A stretch of DNA of 64,000 bases, from contig JANWYN010000005.1 of NCBI GenBank assembly GCA_025055235.1, forward strand, positions 1 to 64,000, given 5' to 3'. Position numbers and translations under genes: made by a program. Every line of letters starts with the position of its first letter. Within the stretch, counting starts at the first letter, position 1. Source of the stretch: Candidatus Roseilinea sp. (GTDB lineage: Bacteria > Chloroflexota > Anaerolineae > J036 > Brachytrichaceae). A model generated the notes under the pieces. That model had not been told where the DNA came from. It was given only the letters and a program-made list of their open reading frames with translations, and did no database searches. Below, one piece after another: positions 1-8,700 of the stretch.

Positions 1-1
1 C

Positions 2-457
2 TATGGCCGCGAGAACATCCTGCGCAACAACATCTGGGCATTTGGCCGCGAAGGCCAGGTTGCGCTCAGCCGCGCCGAGTCACACGTCTCGCTTACCTTC
101 GAGCGCAACATCGTCGTCACTCGCGGCCAGCCGATCTTCATAGGCGGTTATTCGAACGATTTCTCCAAGCGCTGCATCATCAGCAACCTCAACCTGTTCT
201 GGGATGCATCGGGCGGCGCGGTGGTGTTGAGCGGCATGCGGCAAAGCGGGCGCACCAGCCCGGTGCCGGCGTGGAACCTATCGGAGTGGCAAGCCGCCAC
301 CGGCAACGACCGGCACTCGATCGTCGCCGATCCGGGCTTCAAAGACCTGGCGAATTGCGACTTCACGCTTTCACCCGATTCACCTGCGTTGCGGCTGGGC
401 TTTCGGCCGATTGACCTCTCCGACGTCGGCCCGCGTCCGGCAGATCGGCGGGAGTGA
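2..457 (+). CDS. C-terminal part of a right-handed beta-helix protein (partial)
   Basis: The frame is open from base 2 to a stop at 455-457, so this is the last ~151 residues of a gene entering from the left. It reads as short beta-strand rungs rich in Asn, Ile and Val (NILRNNIW, FERNIVV, IISNLNLFW), the texture of a right-handed parallel beta-helix (pectate-lyase-like fold). The closing stretch (ADPGFKD, then FTLSPDSPALRLGF) is common at the end of polysaccharide-processing beta-helix proteins. The catalytic part lies outside the window, so no substrate can be given. The next gene begins 15 bases downstream on the same strand, so the two may be co-transcribed. Confidence 0.7.
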   Translation, partial: YGRENILRNNIWAFGREGQVALSRAESHVSLTFERNIVVTRGQPIFIGGYSNDFSKRCIISNLNLFWDASGGAVVLSGMRQSGRTSPVPAWNLSEWQAATGNDRHSIVADPGFKDLANCDFTLSPDSPALRLGFRPIDLSDVGPRPADRRE

Positions 458-471
458 GGTAAGCTCCTCTC

Positions 472-1446
472 ATGCGCGCGCTCGTCGTCTCCGACCAGTT
501 GACCTATCGCGAGGACTATCCAACACCCGAACCACCGCCGGGCGAGGCGCGCATCCGCGTCACACGCGGCGGCATCTGCAACACCGACGTCGAAATCCTC
601 AAGGGCTACTTCGGCTTTCGCGGCGTGCTGGGCCACGAATTCGTCGGCGTGGTCGAGGCGCTGAACCCGCTGCCGGGCACGACGCCGCACGTGCGCATCG
701 GCAACCGCGTGGTCGGCGAGATCAACTGCGTGCCGTGCGACTCGCCCTCGCGCAACTATTTCGAACGCGCGCAAGACCCGACGCGCAACACCCTGGGCAT
801 TGACCGGCGCGATGGCGCCTTCGCCGATTACACTGTGCTCCCCATCGTCAACCTGCACCGCGTGCCGGAGGGCGTGAGCGACGACGAGGCCGTCTTCGTC
901 GAGCCGCTGGCCGCTGCCTGCCAGATCCTCGAACAGGTGCACATCAAGCCTACCGACCACGTCGCCGTGCTCGGAGATGGCAAGCTCGGCTTGTTGTGTG
1001 CGCAAGTGATCGCCGCCGGCGCGCCATGCGACCTGACCGTGATCGGCAAGCACGATAACAAGCTGGCGATCGCGCGCGACCGCGGCATCCGCACCGCATA
1101 CGTCCAGCAAGCGCCGCTGCGCGCGTTCGACGTCGTCGTGGAATGCACCGGCTCGCCAGCCGGCTTTGAGCACGCGCGGCAGTTGCTGCGCCCACGCGGC
1201 ACATTGGTGCTGAAGAGCACCTACCACGGCTTGCCGCAGGTGAACCTGACCATGATCGTGGTGGACGAGATCACGATCGTCGGCTCGCGCTGCGGGCCGT
1301 TCGCCGCAGCGCTGCGCCTGCTGGAGCAGCGGCGCGTAAACGTGCGCCCGCTTATTCACGCCCGCTATCCGCTTGCGCAGGGCGCGCAGGCCTTCGAACA
1401 CGCGCAACGGCCGGGCGTGCTGAAGGTGTTGCTGGACGTAGCGTGA
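472..1446 (+). CDS. Zinc-type alcohol dehydrogenase-like (MDR family) oxidoreductase
   Basis: 324 residues, typical of the medium-chain dehydrogenase/reductase family. The N-terminal GroES-like domain has the catalytic zinc ligands: Cys in GGICNTD, the His-Glu of GHEFVG, and a later Glu in EPLAAA. The Rossmann domain has the NAD(P) loop VLGDGKLGLL and the substrate-domain signature VVECTGSP. The structural zinc lobe, normally four Cys, is reduced here to NCVPC; the third and fourth Cys are absent before GIDRRDGAFADY. Start ATG follows GAGG about 12 bases upstream. It probably oxidises a polyol or sugar alcohol, but the substrate is not readable. It converges with the VOC gene, 6 bases apart. 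Confidence 0.85.
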   Translation: MRALVVSDQLTYREDYPTPEPPPGEARIRVTRGGICNTDVEILKGYFGFRGVLGHEFVGVVEALNPLPGTTPHVRIGNRVVGEINCVPCDSPSRNYFERAQDPTRNTLGIDRRDGAFADYTVLPIVNLHRVPEGVSDDEAVFVEPLAAACQILEQVHIKPTDHVAVLGDGKLGLLCAQVIAAGAPCDLTVIGKHDNKLAIARDRGIRTAYVQQAPLRAFDVVVECTGSPAGFEHARQLLRPRGTLVLKSTYHGLPQVNLTMIVVDEITIVGSRCGPFAAALRLLEQRRVNVRPLIHARYPLAQGAQAFEHAQRPGVLKVLLDVA

Positions 1447-1452
1447 GCGACG

Positions 1453-1953
1453 TCAGCGCGGCTCGGTGTCCAGCTCGGCCAGCAAGCCGGCGAAGTCGAG
1501 CGGCGCGTTGTGCATGGCCAACTTGCCGTCCGGATCGCGCGGCCATTCTTCCGGCGGCCGGTCGCGATAGATCTCGATGCCGTTGCCGTCCGGGTCGCGC
1601 AAGTAGATCGCCTCGCTCACGCCGTGATCACTGGCGCCATCAATCGGCCAGCCGTGATCGAGCAGGCGTTTGAACGCGCGTGCCAGCTCCTTGCGGTTCG
1701 GGTAGAGGATGGCGAAGTGATATAGGCCGGTCGCGCGGCGCGGCGGCGGGGAAGCGCCGCGGCTCTCCCAGGTGTTCAGGCCGATGTGATGGTGGTAGCC
1801 GCCGGCAGAGAGAAAGGCCGCGCTATCGCCCCAGCGCTGCATCAGCTCGAAGCCCATCACCTCGGTGTAGAAGCGCACGGCGCGCTCCAGGTCGCTCACC
1901 TTGAGGTGCACATGGCCGATCACGGTGCGTGGATGGATGGGCGGCTCGCTCAT
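1453..1953 (-). CDS. VOC (glyoxalase/bleomycin resistance/dioxygenase) family protein
   Basis: 166 residues. The paired beta-alpha-beta-beta-beta modules of the vicinal oxygen chelate superfamily are visible: HVHLKVSDLERAVRFYTEVMGFE opens the first module and GLYHFAILYPNRKELARAF opens the second. Metal ligands are likely the His of HVHLKV, the His of LYHFAI and the Glu of GNGIEIYRD. The pattern, with YHHHIGLN between the modules, is closest to CatE-like catechol-2,3-dioxygenase proteins. The substrate is unknown. The ATG sits 6 bases behind a TATATT box, so the transcript is probably leaderless. Confidence 0.85.
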   Translation of the reverse strand: MSEPPIHPRTVIGHVHLKVSDLERAVRFYTEVMGFELMQRWGDSAAFLSAGGYHHHIGLNTWESRGASPPPRRATGLYHFAILYPNRKELARAFKRLLDHGWPIDGASDHGVSEAIYLRDPDGNGIEIYRDRPPEEWPRDPDGKLAMHNAPLDFAGLLAELDTEPR

Positions 1954-1959
1954 GAGTCG

Positions 1960-1965
1960 AATATA
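1960..1965 (-). promoter_or_regulatory. -10 box (TATATT) placed for a leaderless transcript of the VOC gene
   Basis: TATATT on the minus strand ends 6 bases before the ATG at 1953-1951. That spacing puts +1 at the A of the start codon. No Shine-Dalgarno sequence is present. Confidence 0.55.
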
Positions 1966-1982
1966 ACCCGTGTAGCACGCAG

Positions 1983-2065
1983 GCTGAGCTTCCAGGCTGA
2001 GCCTCAGGCTGAGCCTCGGGCTGAGCCCGTCGAAGCCCGTCGAAGCCCGTCGAAGCCCGTTGAAT
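1983..2065. repeat. Short-period tandem array (GGCTGAGCCTC then CGTCGAAGCC)
   Basis: Three to four copies of an 11-13 base word built on GGCTGAGCCTC run directly into four copies of the 10-base word CGTCGAAGCC, the last diverged. It fills the gap between the VOC gene and the DUF6069-like gene and is not coding in a convincing frame. Confidence 0.85.
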
Positions 2066-2085
2066 CCTGCTCGTCGAGGCCCGCG

Positions 2086-2523
2086 CTATGCGCGAGAGAC
2101 GAGCGCCCACGTGATCCCCGCTGCCGCGACCAGATGCATCAGCGCCAAGATGGCCATCCCGGCCGGCGTCAGCGGTTGCGCAGAGATGGGCAGCAACGAG
2201 ACCAGGAACACCACGACGGCGACGGCGATGAAGATCTGCCGTCCCTTGGCGCTGATCTTCGTGAGCAGACGGTAGATGAGTGCGCCGACCAGCGCCGGCA
2301 GGACGCTGGACACGATGACCGGCGCCGGGCCAAGGGTCGTGACCGGCGCATCGGGGCCGGGCGGGCCGGTCATGACCGTGAGCGGGATGCTCAAAAGGTT
2401 TGCGATCAGCAGCAACGCGAGGTTGCCTACGACGGCGATGCCTGCGCCCAGCGCGGCCGCCTGGGCAATCGTCCCGAACGACGTGCGCGATTCGGCGGAA
2501 GGGGACAAGCTGTTGCGCGTCAT
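2086..2523 (-). CDS. DUF6069-like four-helix membrane protein
   Basis: 145 residues from the ATG at 2523, which has GGAG 8 bases upstream; an in-frame GTG at 2577 would add 18 residues and overlap yceI. Four hydrophobic helices are visible: AAALGAGIAVVGNLALLLIA, PVIVSSVLPALVGALIY, IFIAVAVVVFLVSLL and AILALMHLVAAAGITWALV. A Pro/Gly-rich loop separates helices 1 and 2. The pattern matches small DUF6069 proteins, whose function is not known. It lies just downstream of yceI on the same strand and is probably co-transcribed, so it may share control by the TetR-type operator. Confidence 0.65.
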   Translation of the reverse strand: MTRNSLSPSAESRTSFGTIAQAAALGAGIAVVGNLALLLIANLLSIPLTVMTGPPGPDAPVTTLGPAPVIVSSVLPALVGALIYRLLTKISAKGRQIFIAVAVVVFLVSLLPISAQPLTPAGMAILALMHLVAAAGITWALVSRA

Positions 2524-2583
2524 CGTGCGCACTCCGCACGGCGACGCGGGCCAGCTCGCGCCGGCCGCGTCAGCCACCAGTGC

Positions 2584-3144
2584 CTACGCCGGCACTGCCT
2601 CTGCCGCAGCCGGCTGCGCCTGCTGGAGGAGTTCGGCGGCGATCTCGATCTTGACCTCCTTGCCCACCAGCCAGCCGCCGGTCTCCAGTGGCATGTTCCA
2701 GGTCAGGCCCCAGTCCTCGCGGTTGATCTTGCCGGTGGCCTCGAAGCCGGCGCTCCACGTGCCCCACGGCGACTTGGCCTTGCCGAGGTACTCGACGTCC
2801 AGCGTCACCGGCTTGGTCACGCCACGGATGGTCAGGTCGCCGTGCAGTTTGGCGGTGTGCTCGCCGGTGCGCTCCACGCGCGTGCTCTTGAATTCGATGT
2901 AGGGGTGATTGGCTGCGTCGAGGAAGTCGGGCGACTTCAGGTGCGCGTCGCGCTTCTCATCCTTGGTGTCCAGGCTAGCGGCCTCGATCTTGACGTGGAC
3001 TTGCGTCTTCTCCGGCGCGGCCTCGTCGAAGTCCACCGTGCCGCTGAACTTCGCGAATTGCCCGGTAACGGTGGTGATCATCATGTGGCGCACCGAGAAC
3101 TTCACGCTCGTGTGTGCGGTGTCGAGGATCCAGCTCATCGTCAT
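2584..3144 (-). CDS. YceI family polyisoprenoid-binding-like protein (cytoplasmic form)
   Basis: 186 residues. It opens with WILDTAHTSVKFSVRHMMITTVTGQF, the YceI lipocalin-like barrel signature, and continues through GTVDFDE, LKSPDFLDAANHPYIEF and GDLTIRGVTKPVTLDVEY. It closes with an Ala/Gln-rich tail. YceI proteins bind long isoprenoids in a barrel. No signal peptide is present, so this copy is probably cytosolic, unlike the lipoprotein YceI at 45.6 kb. The start has AGGAGT 5-6 bases upstream. The promoter region contains two GGACA-N2-TGTCC palindromes, and a TetR gene lies divergently 311 bases away, so repression by that TetR is likely. Confidence 0.9.
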   Translation of the reverse strand: MTMSWILDTAHTSVKFSVRHMMITTVTGQFAKFSGTVDFDEAAPEKTQVHVKIEAASLDTKDEKRDAHLKSPDFLDAANHPYIEFKSTRVERTGEHTAKLHGDLTIRGVTKPVTLDVEYLGKAKSPWGTWSAGFEATGKINREDWGLTWNMPLETGGWLVGKEVKIEIAAELLQQAQPAAAEAVPA

Positions 3145-3168
3145 TTACTCCTTTGTTGCGATGTAATA

Positions 3169-3221
3169 GGACATCTGTCCGCTTATACAGATAATTTATC
3201 GGACACCTGTCCGTTTGTCAA
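3169..3221 (-). promoter_or_regulatory. yceI promoter with two TetR-type palindromic operators
   Basis: Two copies of the inverted repeat GGACA-N2-TGTCC lie at 3169-3180 and 3201-3212 (the second extended to CGGACACCTGTCCG), 32 bases centre to centre, about three helical turns. On the minus strand a perfect -35 TTGACA occupies 3216-3221 and a -10 TAAATT occupies 3193-3198, with a 17-base spacer. The second palindrome therefore sits inside the spacer and the first just downstream of the start site, an arrangement expected for repression by a dimeric regulator such as the TetR encoded at 3456. Confidence 0.7.
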
Positions 3222-3295
3222 GTGAAAACGACGGGCGCGCTCTGGCATTCGCCGCGCAAAGCGGCTACACTAAGCGAGTGTCCAAAAGAAAGGAC

Positions 3296-3372
3296 GCGCT
3301 GTAGGGCGCGCTCGCCGTAGCGCGCCAGCAGGGAACGCTACAGAGTTGGAACGCTACAGAGAGCGTTCCCTA
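3296..3372. repeat. Palindromic intergenic repeat cluster
   Basis: Within the 311-base gap between yceI and tetR, a segment holds TAGGGCGCGCTCGCC-like sequence, then GGAACGCTACAGAG twice in tandem, closed by AGCGTTCCC, the inverted partner of GGGAACGCT. The TAGGGCGCGCTC portion also occurs inside the 150-166 bp mobile repeats at 18.9, 50.8 and 62.7 kb. The rest of the gap apart from the operator shows nothing definite. Confidence 0.6.
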
Positions 3373-3455
3373 CCAGCGTCAAAACATTCGACAACCAAAC
3401 TTAGCAACACGCTCATGGCCGGCAATCGCCAAACGTTGGCGCCCGGGAGCGACCG

Positions 3456-4094
3456 ATGAAACGAAGTAGTGCTTCCCTACCGATCCTGACCGAAGCGCCG
3501 CAGCGCGCCGAACGCGCCGACGCGGTGGCGAACCGCCGGCGCATCCTGGCGACCGCAGAGAAGCTGTTTGCCAAGCGCGGCGTGGCCAATGTGCACATGG
3601 CCGACATCGCCAAAGCCGCGCGCGTTGGCCAGGGCACGCTCTACCGCCACTTCGCCAACAAAGGCGAGCTGTGCCTGGCGCTGCTCGACGCGCAGATGGC
3701 AGAGTTTCAGGATCGCACGCTGAGCACGCTGCGCGAGATGAGTGCCCGGCGCGAGCGCAAGTTAGAGCAGTTGCTGTGGTTCCTCGACGCCGTGGTGCGC
3801 TTCAACGCCCGGCACGCACCGCTGCTGTGCGCAGCGCAGCGCGAGGTGATGGTGCCGGAAAGCCCGACCGGCGCGCCCTTCCAGTGGCAGCGCTTGACCG
3901 TCGTCGGGCTGCTGCAAGGCGCCGAACGCGATGGCGAGATCGAAGCCGGCCTCGACCTGCCGGCCATCGCCGACGTCCTGCTCGCGCCCACGCACCCGCC
4001 CGTGTTCAACTTCCTGCACGTCGCCAGCGGCTACACGCTGGACCGCATCAGCGCGGCGATTCAACAAGTCGTGCGCGGGCTGGGCTGCCGCTGA
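3456..4094 (+). CDS. TetR family transcriptional regulator
   Basis: 212 residues. The N-terminal helix-turn-helix runs at about residues 22-70: RILATAEKLFAKRGVANVHMADIAKAARVGQGTLYRHFANKGEL, with the conserved GTLYRHF recognition region. The C-terminal alpha-helical ligand domain is unclassified (LLWFLDAVVRFNARHAPLL). The ATG has GGGAG about 7 bases upstream. It is divergent from yceI, whose promoter holds two palindromes suited to a TetR dimer, so it most likely represses yceI and the DUF6069-like gene. The ligand cannot be told from sequence. Confidence 0.9.
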   Translation: MKRSSASLPILTEAPQRAERADAVANRRRILATAEKLFAKRGVANVHMADIAKAARVGQGTLYRHFANKGELCLALLDAQMAEFQDRTLSTLREMSARRERKLEQLLWFLDAVVRFNARHAPLLCAAQREVMVPESPTGAPFQWQRLTVVGLLQGAERDGEIEAGLDLPAIADVLLAPTHPPVFNFLHVASGYTLDRISAAIQQVVRGLGCR

Positions 4095-4098
4095 GGCG

Positions 4099-5526
4099 CT
4101 ACGCCAGCGCCCAAACATCCAGCGACTGCACGCGGGTCGCGCCGTCACCGAAGACCTCGATGCCGTCGCTCTCTGGCTCGGGGAAGATCAAGTCGCTGAT
4201 GACGACGCGGCCATCGTCGGCGAACACCTCGACCGAACACGCATCCACGAGGACGTGGAGCGCGAGCGCGCCGTCGCGCAGCGGACAAGGCGCAGCGTGC
4301 CGCTCGGCGAAGCGCGGCGAGAAGCTCACATTGCCCGACCGGCTGCGATCCACGAACAGTTGGCCCTCGGCAGCGTTGTAGCCGATGACGGTTTCCTCCG
4401 CCGCGCCGACGCGCACCTTCAAGCCGAACTCGGCGCTGCCCGCACACGCAAGGAACGTCGCGGCGATCTCCAGCGCCGTCCCGTGGGCGTCCATGGCGCG
4501 CAAGCGATCATTAGCCGCGCCGCAGGCCACATCTTCGATGCGCCAGTGCGCGCGCCGCAGCACGCGAAGCTCGCGCACTGGGCGCTGCACCAAGCACAGC
4601 CCGTCGTCGTCGCGACGCAGCGCCAGCTCGCGCGGCGCGCTCATCATGCCACGCCAGGGCGCGGTCGGCGTCCGTGCGGCATAGTCCCAGTGGCTCATCC
4701 AGGCCAGCCAGACGCGACGTGTCGGCGAGCCGGTGTCGAGCCGGCCGCCGGGCGCGTCGTTCCACGACTGCGCCGCGTAGAAGTCTTTGCCGAAGTCCAC
4801 GCGCCGGACGCTTGGCGGATCGTCGCAGGCGAATCGCTCGCCGTTGAAGTCGCCGACGAAATACTGCGCGCCGCAGCGCTGGTCGTCCACCTTGAGCACC
4901 CAGCGTTGCTGTGTTGGATCGCCCTCGACCGGCAGCGGGAAGAGGTCCGGGCACTCCCACAGGCCGGCGGTCGCGCCGGCGGGGCCGAAGTCGCTCAGGT
5001 GCTGCCAGTCGCGCAGGTTGGGCGAGCCGTAGAAGCGCACCTGGCGCCGGTCGGCCAGCGCGCAGGCCATCACCCACCGCCCCGACGGCGCGTGCCAGAA
5101 CAGCTTGGGGTCGCGGAACTCGCGCGAGCCGATGGCGATCACCGGGTTGCCGGCGTAGGGCGTCCACGTGCGCCCGCGGTCGAGGCTGAAGGCGATGTGC
5201 TGCGTTTGCTCGTGCGGGCTGTGCGCGGTGTAGGCGGCGACTAGCGGCGGGCGGACGCCGTCGCCGAAGCCGCCGGTGTTGGCCCAGTCCACCGCCGCGC
5301 TGCCGGAGAAGATCATGTAGCCGGGCTGCTCCGGCAGCGCCACCGGCAGGTGCTCCCAGTGCACAAAGTCGCGGCTGACGGCGTGCCCCCAGCTCATATG
5401 GCCCCAGTCGATGCCGAACGGGTTGTGCTGATAGAACAAGTGCCACTCGCCGTCGAAATAGACCAGCCCGTTCGGGTCGTTCAGCCAGTTCGCCGGCGGG
5501 GTGAAGTGGAAGCGGGGGCGGAGCAT
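4099..5526 (-). CDS. Glycoside hydrolase family 32 (sucrose/fructan hydrolase)
   Basis: 475 residues from the ATG at 5526; 40 more upstream codons are open but lack family similarity. The GH32 five-bladed propeller opens with HFTPPANWLNDPNGLVYFDG, which carries the nucleophile Asp of the NDPNG motif. FRDPK carries the transition-state stabilising Asp, and WECPDLF carries the acid/base Glu. The C-terminal beta-sandwich ends with VLVDACSVEVFADDGRVVISD. Expected to cleave terminal beta-fructosyl bonds in sucrose or fructans. No signal peptide is seen, so it is probably cytoplasmic. No sugar transporter lies beside it. It converges with tetR, 4 bases apart. Confidence 0.92.
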   Translation of the reverse strand: MLRPRFHFTPPANWLNDPNGLVYFDGEWHLFYQHNPFGIDWGHMSWGHAVSRDFVHWEHLPVALPEQPGYMIFSGSAAVDWANTGGFGDGVRPPLVAAYTAHSPHEQTQHIAFSLDRGRTWTPYAGNPVIAIGSREFRDPKLFWHAPSGRWVMACALADRRQVRFYGSPNLRDWQHLSDFGPAGATAGLWECPDLFPLPVEGDPTQQRWVLKVDDQRCGAQYFVGDFNGERFACDDPPSVRRVDFGKDFYAAQSWNDAPGGRLDTGSPTRRVWLAWMSHWDYAARTPTAPWRGMMSAPRELALRRDDDGLCLVQRPVRELRVLRRAHWRIEDVACGAANDRLRAMDAHGTALEIAATFLACAGSAEFGLKVRVGAAEETVIGYNAAEGQLFVDRSRSGNVSFSPRFAERHAAPCPLRDGALALHVLVDACSVEVFADDGRVVISDLIFPEPESDGIEVFGDGATRVQSLDVWALA

Positions 5527-5574
5527 CATCGCGGCGAAGCATACCGGAAAGTAGCGCGGGCGCGCGATATAACA

Positions 5575-5605
5575 GCGCCCAACGCGCTCTGAGCGCGTTG
5601 GGCGC
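5575..5605. terminator. Perfect 14-bp hairpin with 3-base loop, possible terminator
   Basis: GCGCCCAACGCGCT and AGCGCGTTGGGCGC flank a CTG loop. It lies between the end of the STAND NTPase gene and the GH32 start, both on the minus strand. There is no clean U-run downstream on that strand (TGTTATAT), so termination or attenuation is inferred from the stem alone. The design (GCT, 3-base loop, AGC) matches the hairpin at 16072. Confidence 0.5.
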
Positions 5606-5750
5606 TTCAACGCTTCGGTAGAGGATGACAGCCGCTCGAACGTCATCCGCCTCCCAATCAGTGCTCTCGCGTTCGAGGAAGGGTGTGAGGGAATGAGGGC
5701 GAGTGAGGTCTCGTGTAGGGCGGCTGGGGCTCATTCCGGGCTGAGTCGGA

Positions 5751-8700
5751 TCACTTGCCTTGAGACCACTCCGGGCAAACGATGAGGTCTGGCCGGTCGG
5801 CCAGATAGGTCTGCCGTTCGGCCTGGCTGAGGTCGCGCCCCGCACGAGCGCACGCCATGCGCGCCCATTCGGCGGGGTCCACGCGGGTCAGGCGAATGCG
5901 CCAATCCGCGCCGACCGAGGCCAGCGTCTTGCCATCCGGCGAGAACGCCACGCTAGACACATGGCTTGTGTGCGCCTTGAGCGGAGAGCCGATCGGCCGG
6001 GCTGCGCCGCGGTCGCTCACGTCCCACAGCACGATGGTGTTATCCTCACTCCCCGAGGCCAGCATCTTGCCATCCGGCGAGAACGCTACGCTAGAGACCC
6101 AGTCGGTGTGCGCCTTGAGCGGGTCGCCGATCGGCCGGGCCGCGCCGCGGTCGCTCACGTCCCACAGCACGATCGTCCCGTCCCAGCTCCCCGAAGCCAG
6201 CGTCTTGCCATCCGGCGAGAATGCCACGCTAGGCACCGATCCGGTGTGCGCCTTGAGCGGGTCGCCGATCGGCCGAGCCGCCCCGCGGTCGCTCACGTCC
6301 CACAACACGATGCTGCCATATTCTCTCCCTGAGGCCAGCGTCTTGCCATCCGGCGAGAACGCCACGCTCCGCACCGGTCCCGCCTGGGTCCTGAGCGGGA
6401 CGCCTATCGGCCGGGTCGCGCCGCGCTCGCTCACGTCCCACAGTACGATCGTCCCATCCCAGCTCCCCGAAGCCAGCGTCTTGCCATCCGGCGAGAACAC
6501 CACGCTCCATACCGGTCCCATGTGCGCCTTGAACGGGGCGCCGATCGGCCGAGCCGCGCCGCGCTCGCTCACATCCCACAACACGATGGTGTTATCCCCG
6601 CTCCCCGAGGCCAGCGTCCTGCCATCCGGCGAGAACGCCACGCTCAAGACCGATCCGGTGTACGCCTTGAGCGGCTCGCCGATCGGCCGGGCTGCGCCGC
6701 GGTCGCTCACGTCCCACAACACGATGGTGTTATCCACGCTCCCCGAGGCCAACGTCCTGCCATCGGGCGAGAACGCCACACTCCACACCCAGTCGGTGTG
6801 CGCCTTGAGTGGGTCGCCGATCAGCCGGTCCGCGCCGCGTTCGCTCACGTCCCACAGCACAATCGTCCCGTCAAGTCTCCCACCCGCCGAGGCTAGCGTC
6901 TTGCCATCCGGCGAGAACGCCACACTCCACACCCAGTCGGTGTGCGCCTCGAGCGGGTCGCCGATCAGCCGGGCTGCCCCGCGGTCGCTCACGTCCCACA
7001 GCATGATTGTCCTGTGCCAGTTCCCCGAGGCCAGCGTCCTGCCATCCGGCGAGAACGCCACGCTATACACCGATCCAGTCCGCGCCTTGAGCGGCTCGCC
7101 GATCGGCCGGGCTGCGCCGCGGTCGCTCACGTCCCACAGCACGATTGTCCCGTCCTTGCTTCCCGAGGCCAGCGTCCTGCCATCCGGCGAGAACGCCACG
7201 CCATACACCGATTTGGTATGCGCCTTGAGCGGGGCGCCGATCGGCCGAGCCGCGCCGCGGTTGCTCACGTCCCACAGCACGATAGTGTTATCTGAACTTC
7301 CCGAGGCCAGCGTCTTGCCATCCGGCGAGAACGCCACGCTTTCCACCGATCCGGCGTGCGCCTTGAGCGGGGCGCCGATCGGCCGGGCCGCGCCGCGGTC
7401 GCTCACGTCCCATAGCACGATGGTGTTGTCAGAACTTCCCGAGGCCAGCGTCTTGCCATCCGGCGAGAACGCCACGCTCAATACCGATCCGGCGTGCGCC
7501 TTGAGCGGGGCGCCGATCGGCCGGGCTGCGCCGCGTTCGCTCACGTCCCACAGCACGATCGTTAAGTCTAGGCTTCCCGAGGCCAGCGTCTTGCCATCCG
7601 GCGAGAACGCCACGCTTTCCACCGATCCGGTGTGCACCTTAAGCGGGGCGCCGATCGGCCGAGCCGCGCCGCGTTCGCTCACGTCCCAGAGCACAATGGT
7701 GTTGTCATCGCTCCCCGAGGCCAGCGTCTTGCCATCCGGCGAGAATGCCACGCTTTCCACCGATCCGGTGTGCGACTTGAGTGGATTGCCGATCGGCCGG
7801 GCTGCGCCGCGGTCGCTCACATCCCACAGCACGATCACCCCGTCCTCGCTCCCAAGGGCCAGCGTCCTGCCATCCGGCGAGAACGCCACGCTAGACACCC
7901 GGCCGGTATGGGCATGCAGGAACGCGCGCCTGAGGTTGGCCTGCCAGGCGTCCAACAGGCTGCCGCGCGCCTCAACCGTGTCGGCCATGCGCAGGCTCGC
8001 CACGCTCAGCAACAGCCCCAGGTCGGGGCGAAGCTCCTGTTGATACTTGGCCTGCGCCGCCAGGGCACGCGATTGGCTGATCGTCGCCTGGCGCTGGGCA
8101 TGTTGCGTCTGCACGATAGCCCATACAGCAAAGCCGATCGCCACCAGGACAACCAACAACAGGACAGCCACGAACTGACGGGCGCGTTTGGCGCTGCGCC
8201 GCTCGGTCTCCACTACTTTGCGGGCTGCCTCCAGTTCGCGCTGCTGCCGCGCCTCGTGTTCTTCGGCCTCGCGCACTGCCGCCGCATGCGAAGCCTCCAG
8301 GAACTCACGCGATTGCGCGTCGAGCGCGGCGTAGCCCGCAGTTTTGTCGGCCCACTCGCGGGCCTGAGCGAGCCGTGCACCGCGATACAGCGCACCGGGA
8401 TCGCGCCCGAGCCGCACCCATTGGCGCGCGTCGTCGGCCAACTGGCGGCGAATGCGCTCGTCGGCGCGGTCCTCCTCCAGCCACGCGCGCAGCGCCGGCC
8501 ACTCGCGGATGAGCGCCTCGTGGGCGACTTCGGCCGTCTCGCTCCCGGTTGCGTCGCGGTCGGTGGTGATCAGCCGTGCGTCGGCCAGCGTCTTGAGCAC
8601 GCTGGTGACCATGCTCGCCTCCTGCTCGCTCCCGGCCAGGTCGCTCAGCGGCACGCGGCGGCGCGTGTCTTGCGTGCCCTCGCCCAGTTCGGTGAGCCTG

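Noticed and set aside
4099-5646. Longer N-terminus for the GH32 enzyme
   Set aside because: The first 40 codons show no family similarity and cross the perfect hairpin at 5575.
5893-7922. Regular 138-bp DNA repeats that might be taken for a CRISPR-like array
   Set aside because: The repeats are coding, lack short unique spacers, and encode WD40 blades.
5857-8043. Long plus-strand open frame of 728 codons opposite the WD40 region
   Set aside because: It is a by-product of 138-bp repeats with a stop-free complementary frame. The minus-strand WD40 reading is unmistakable.
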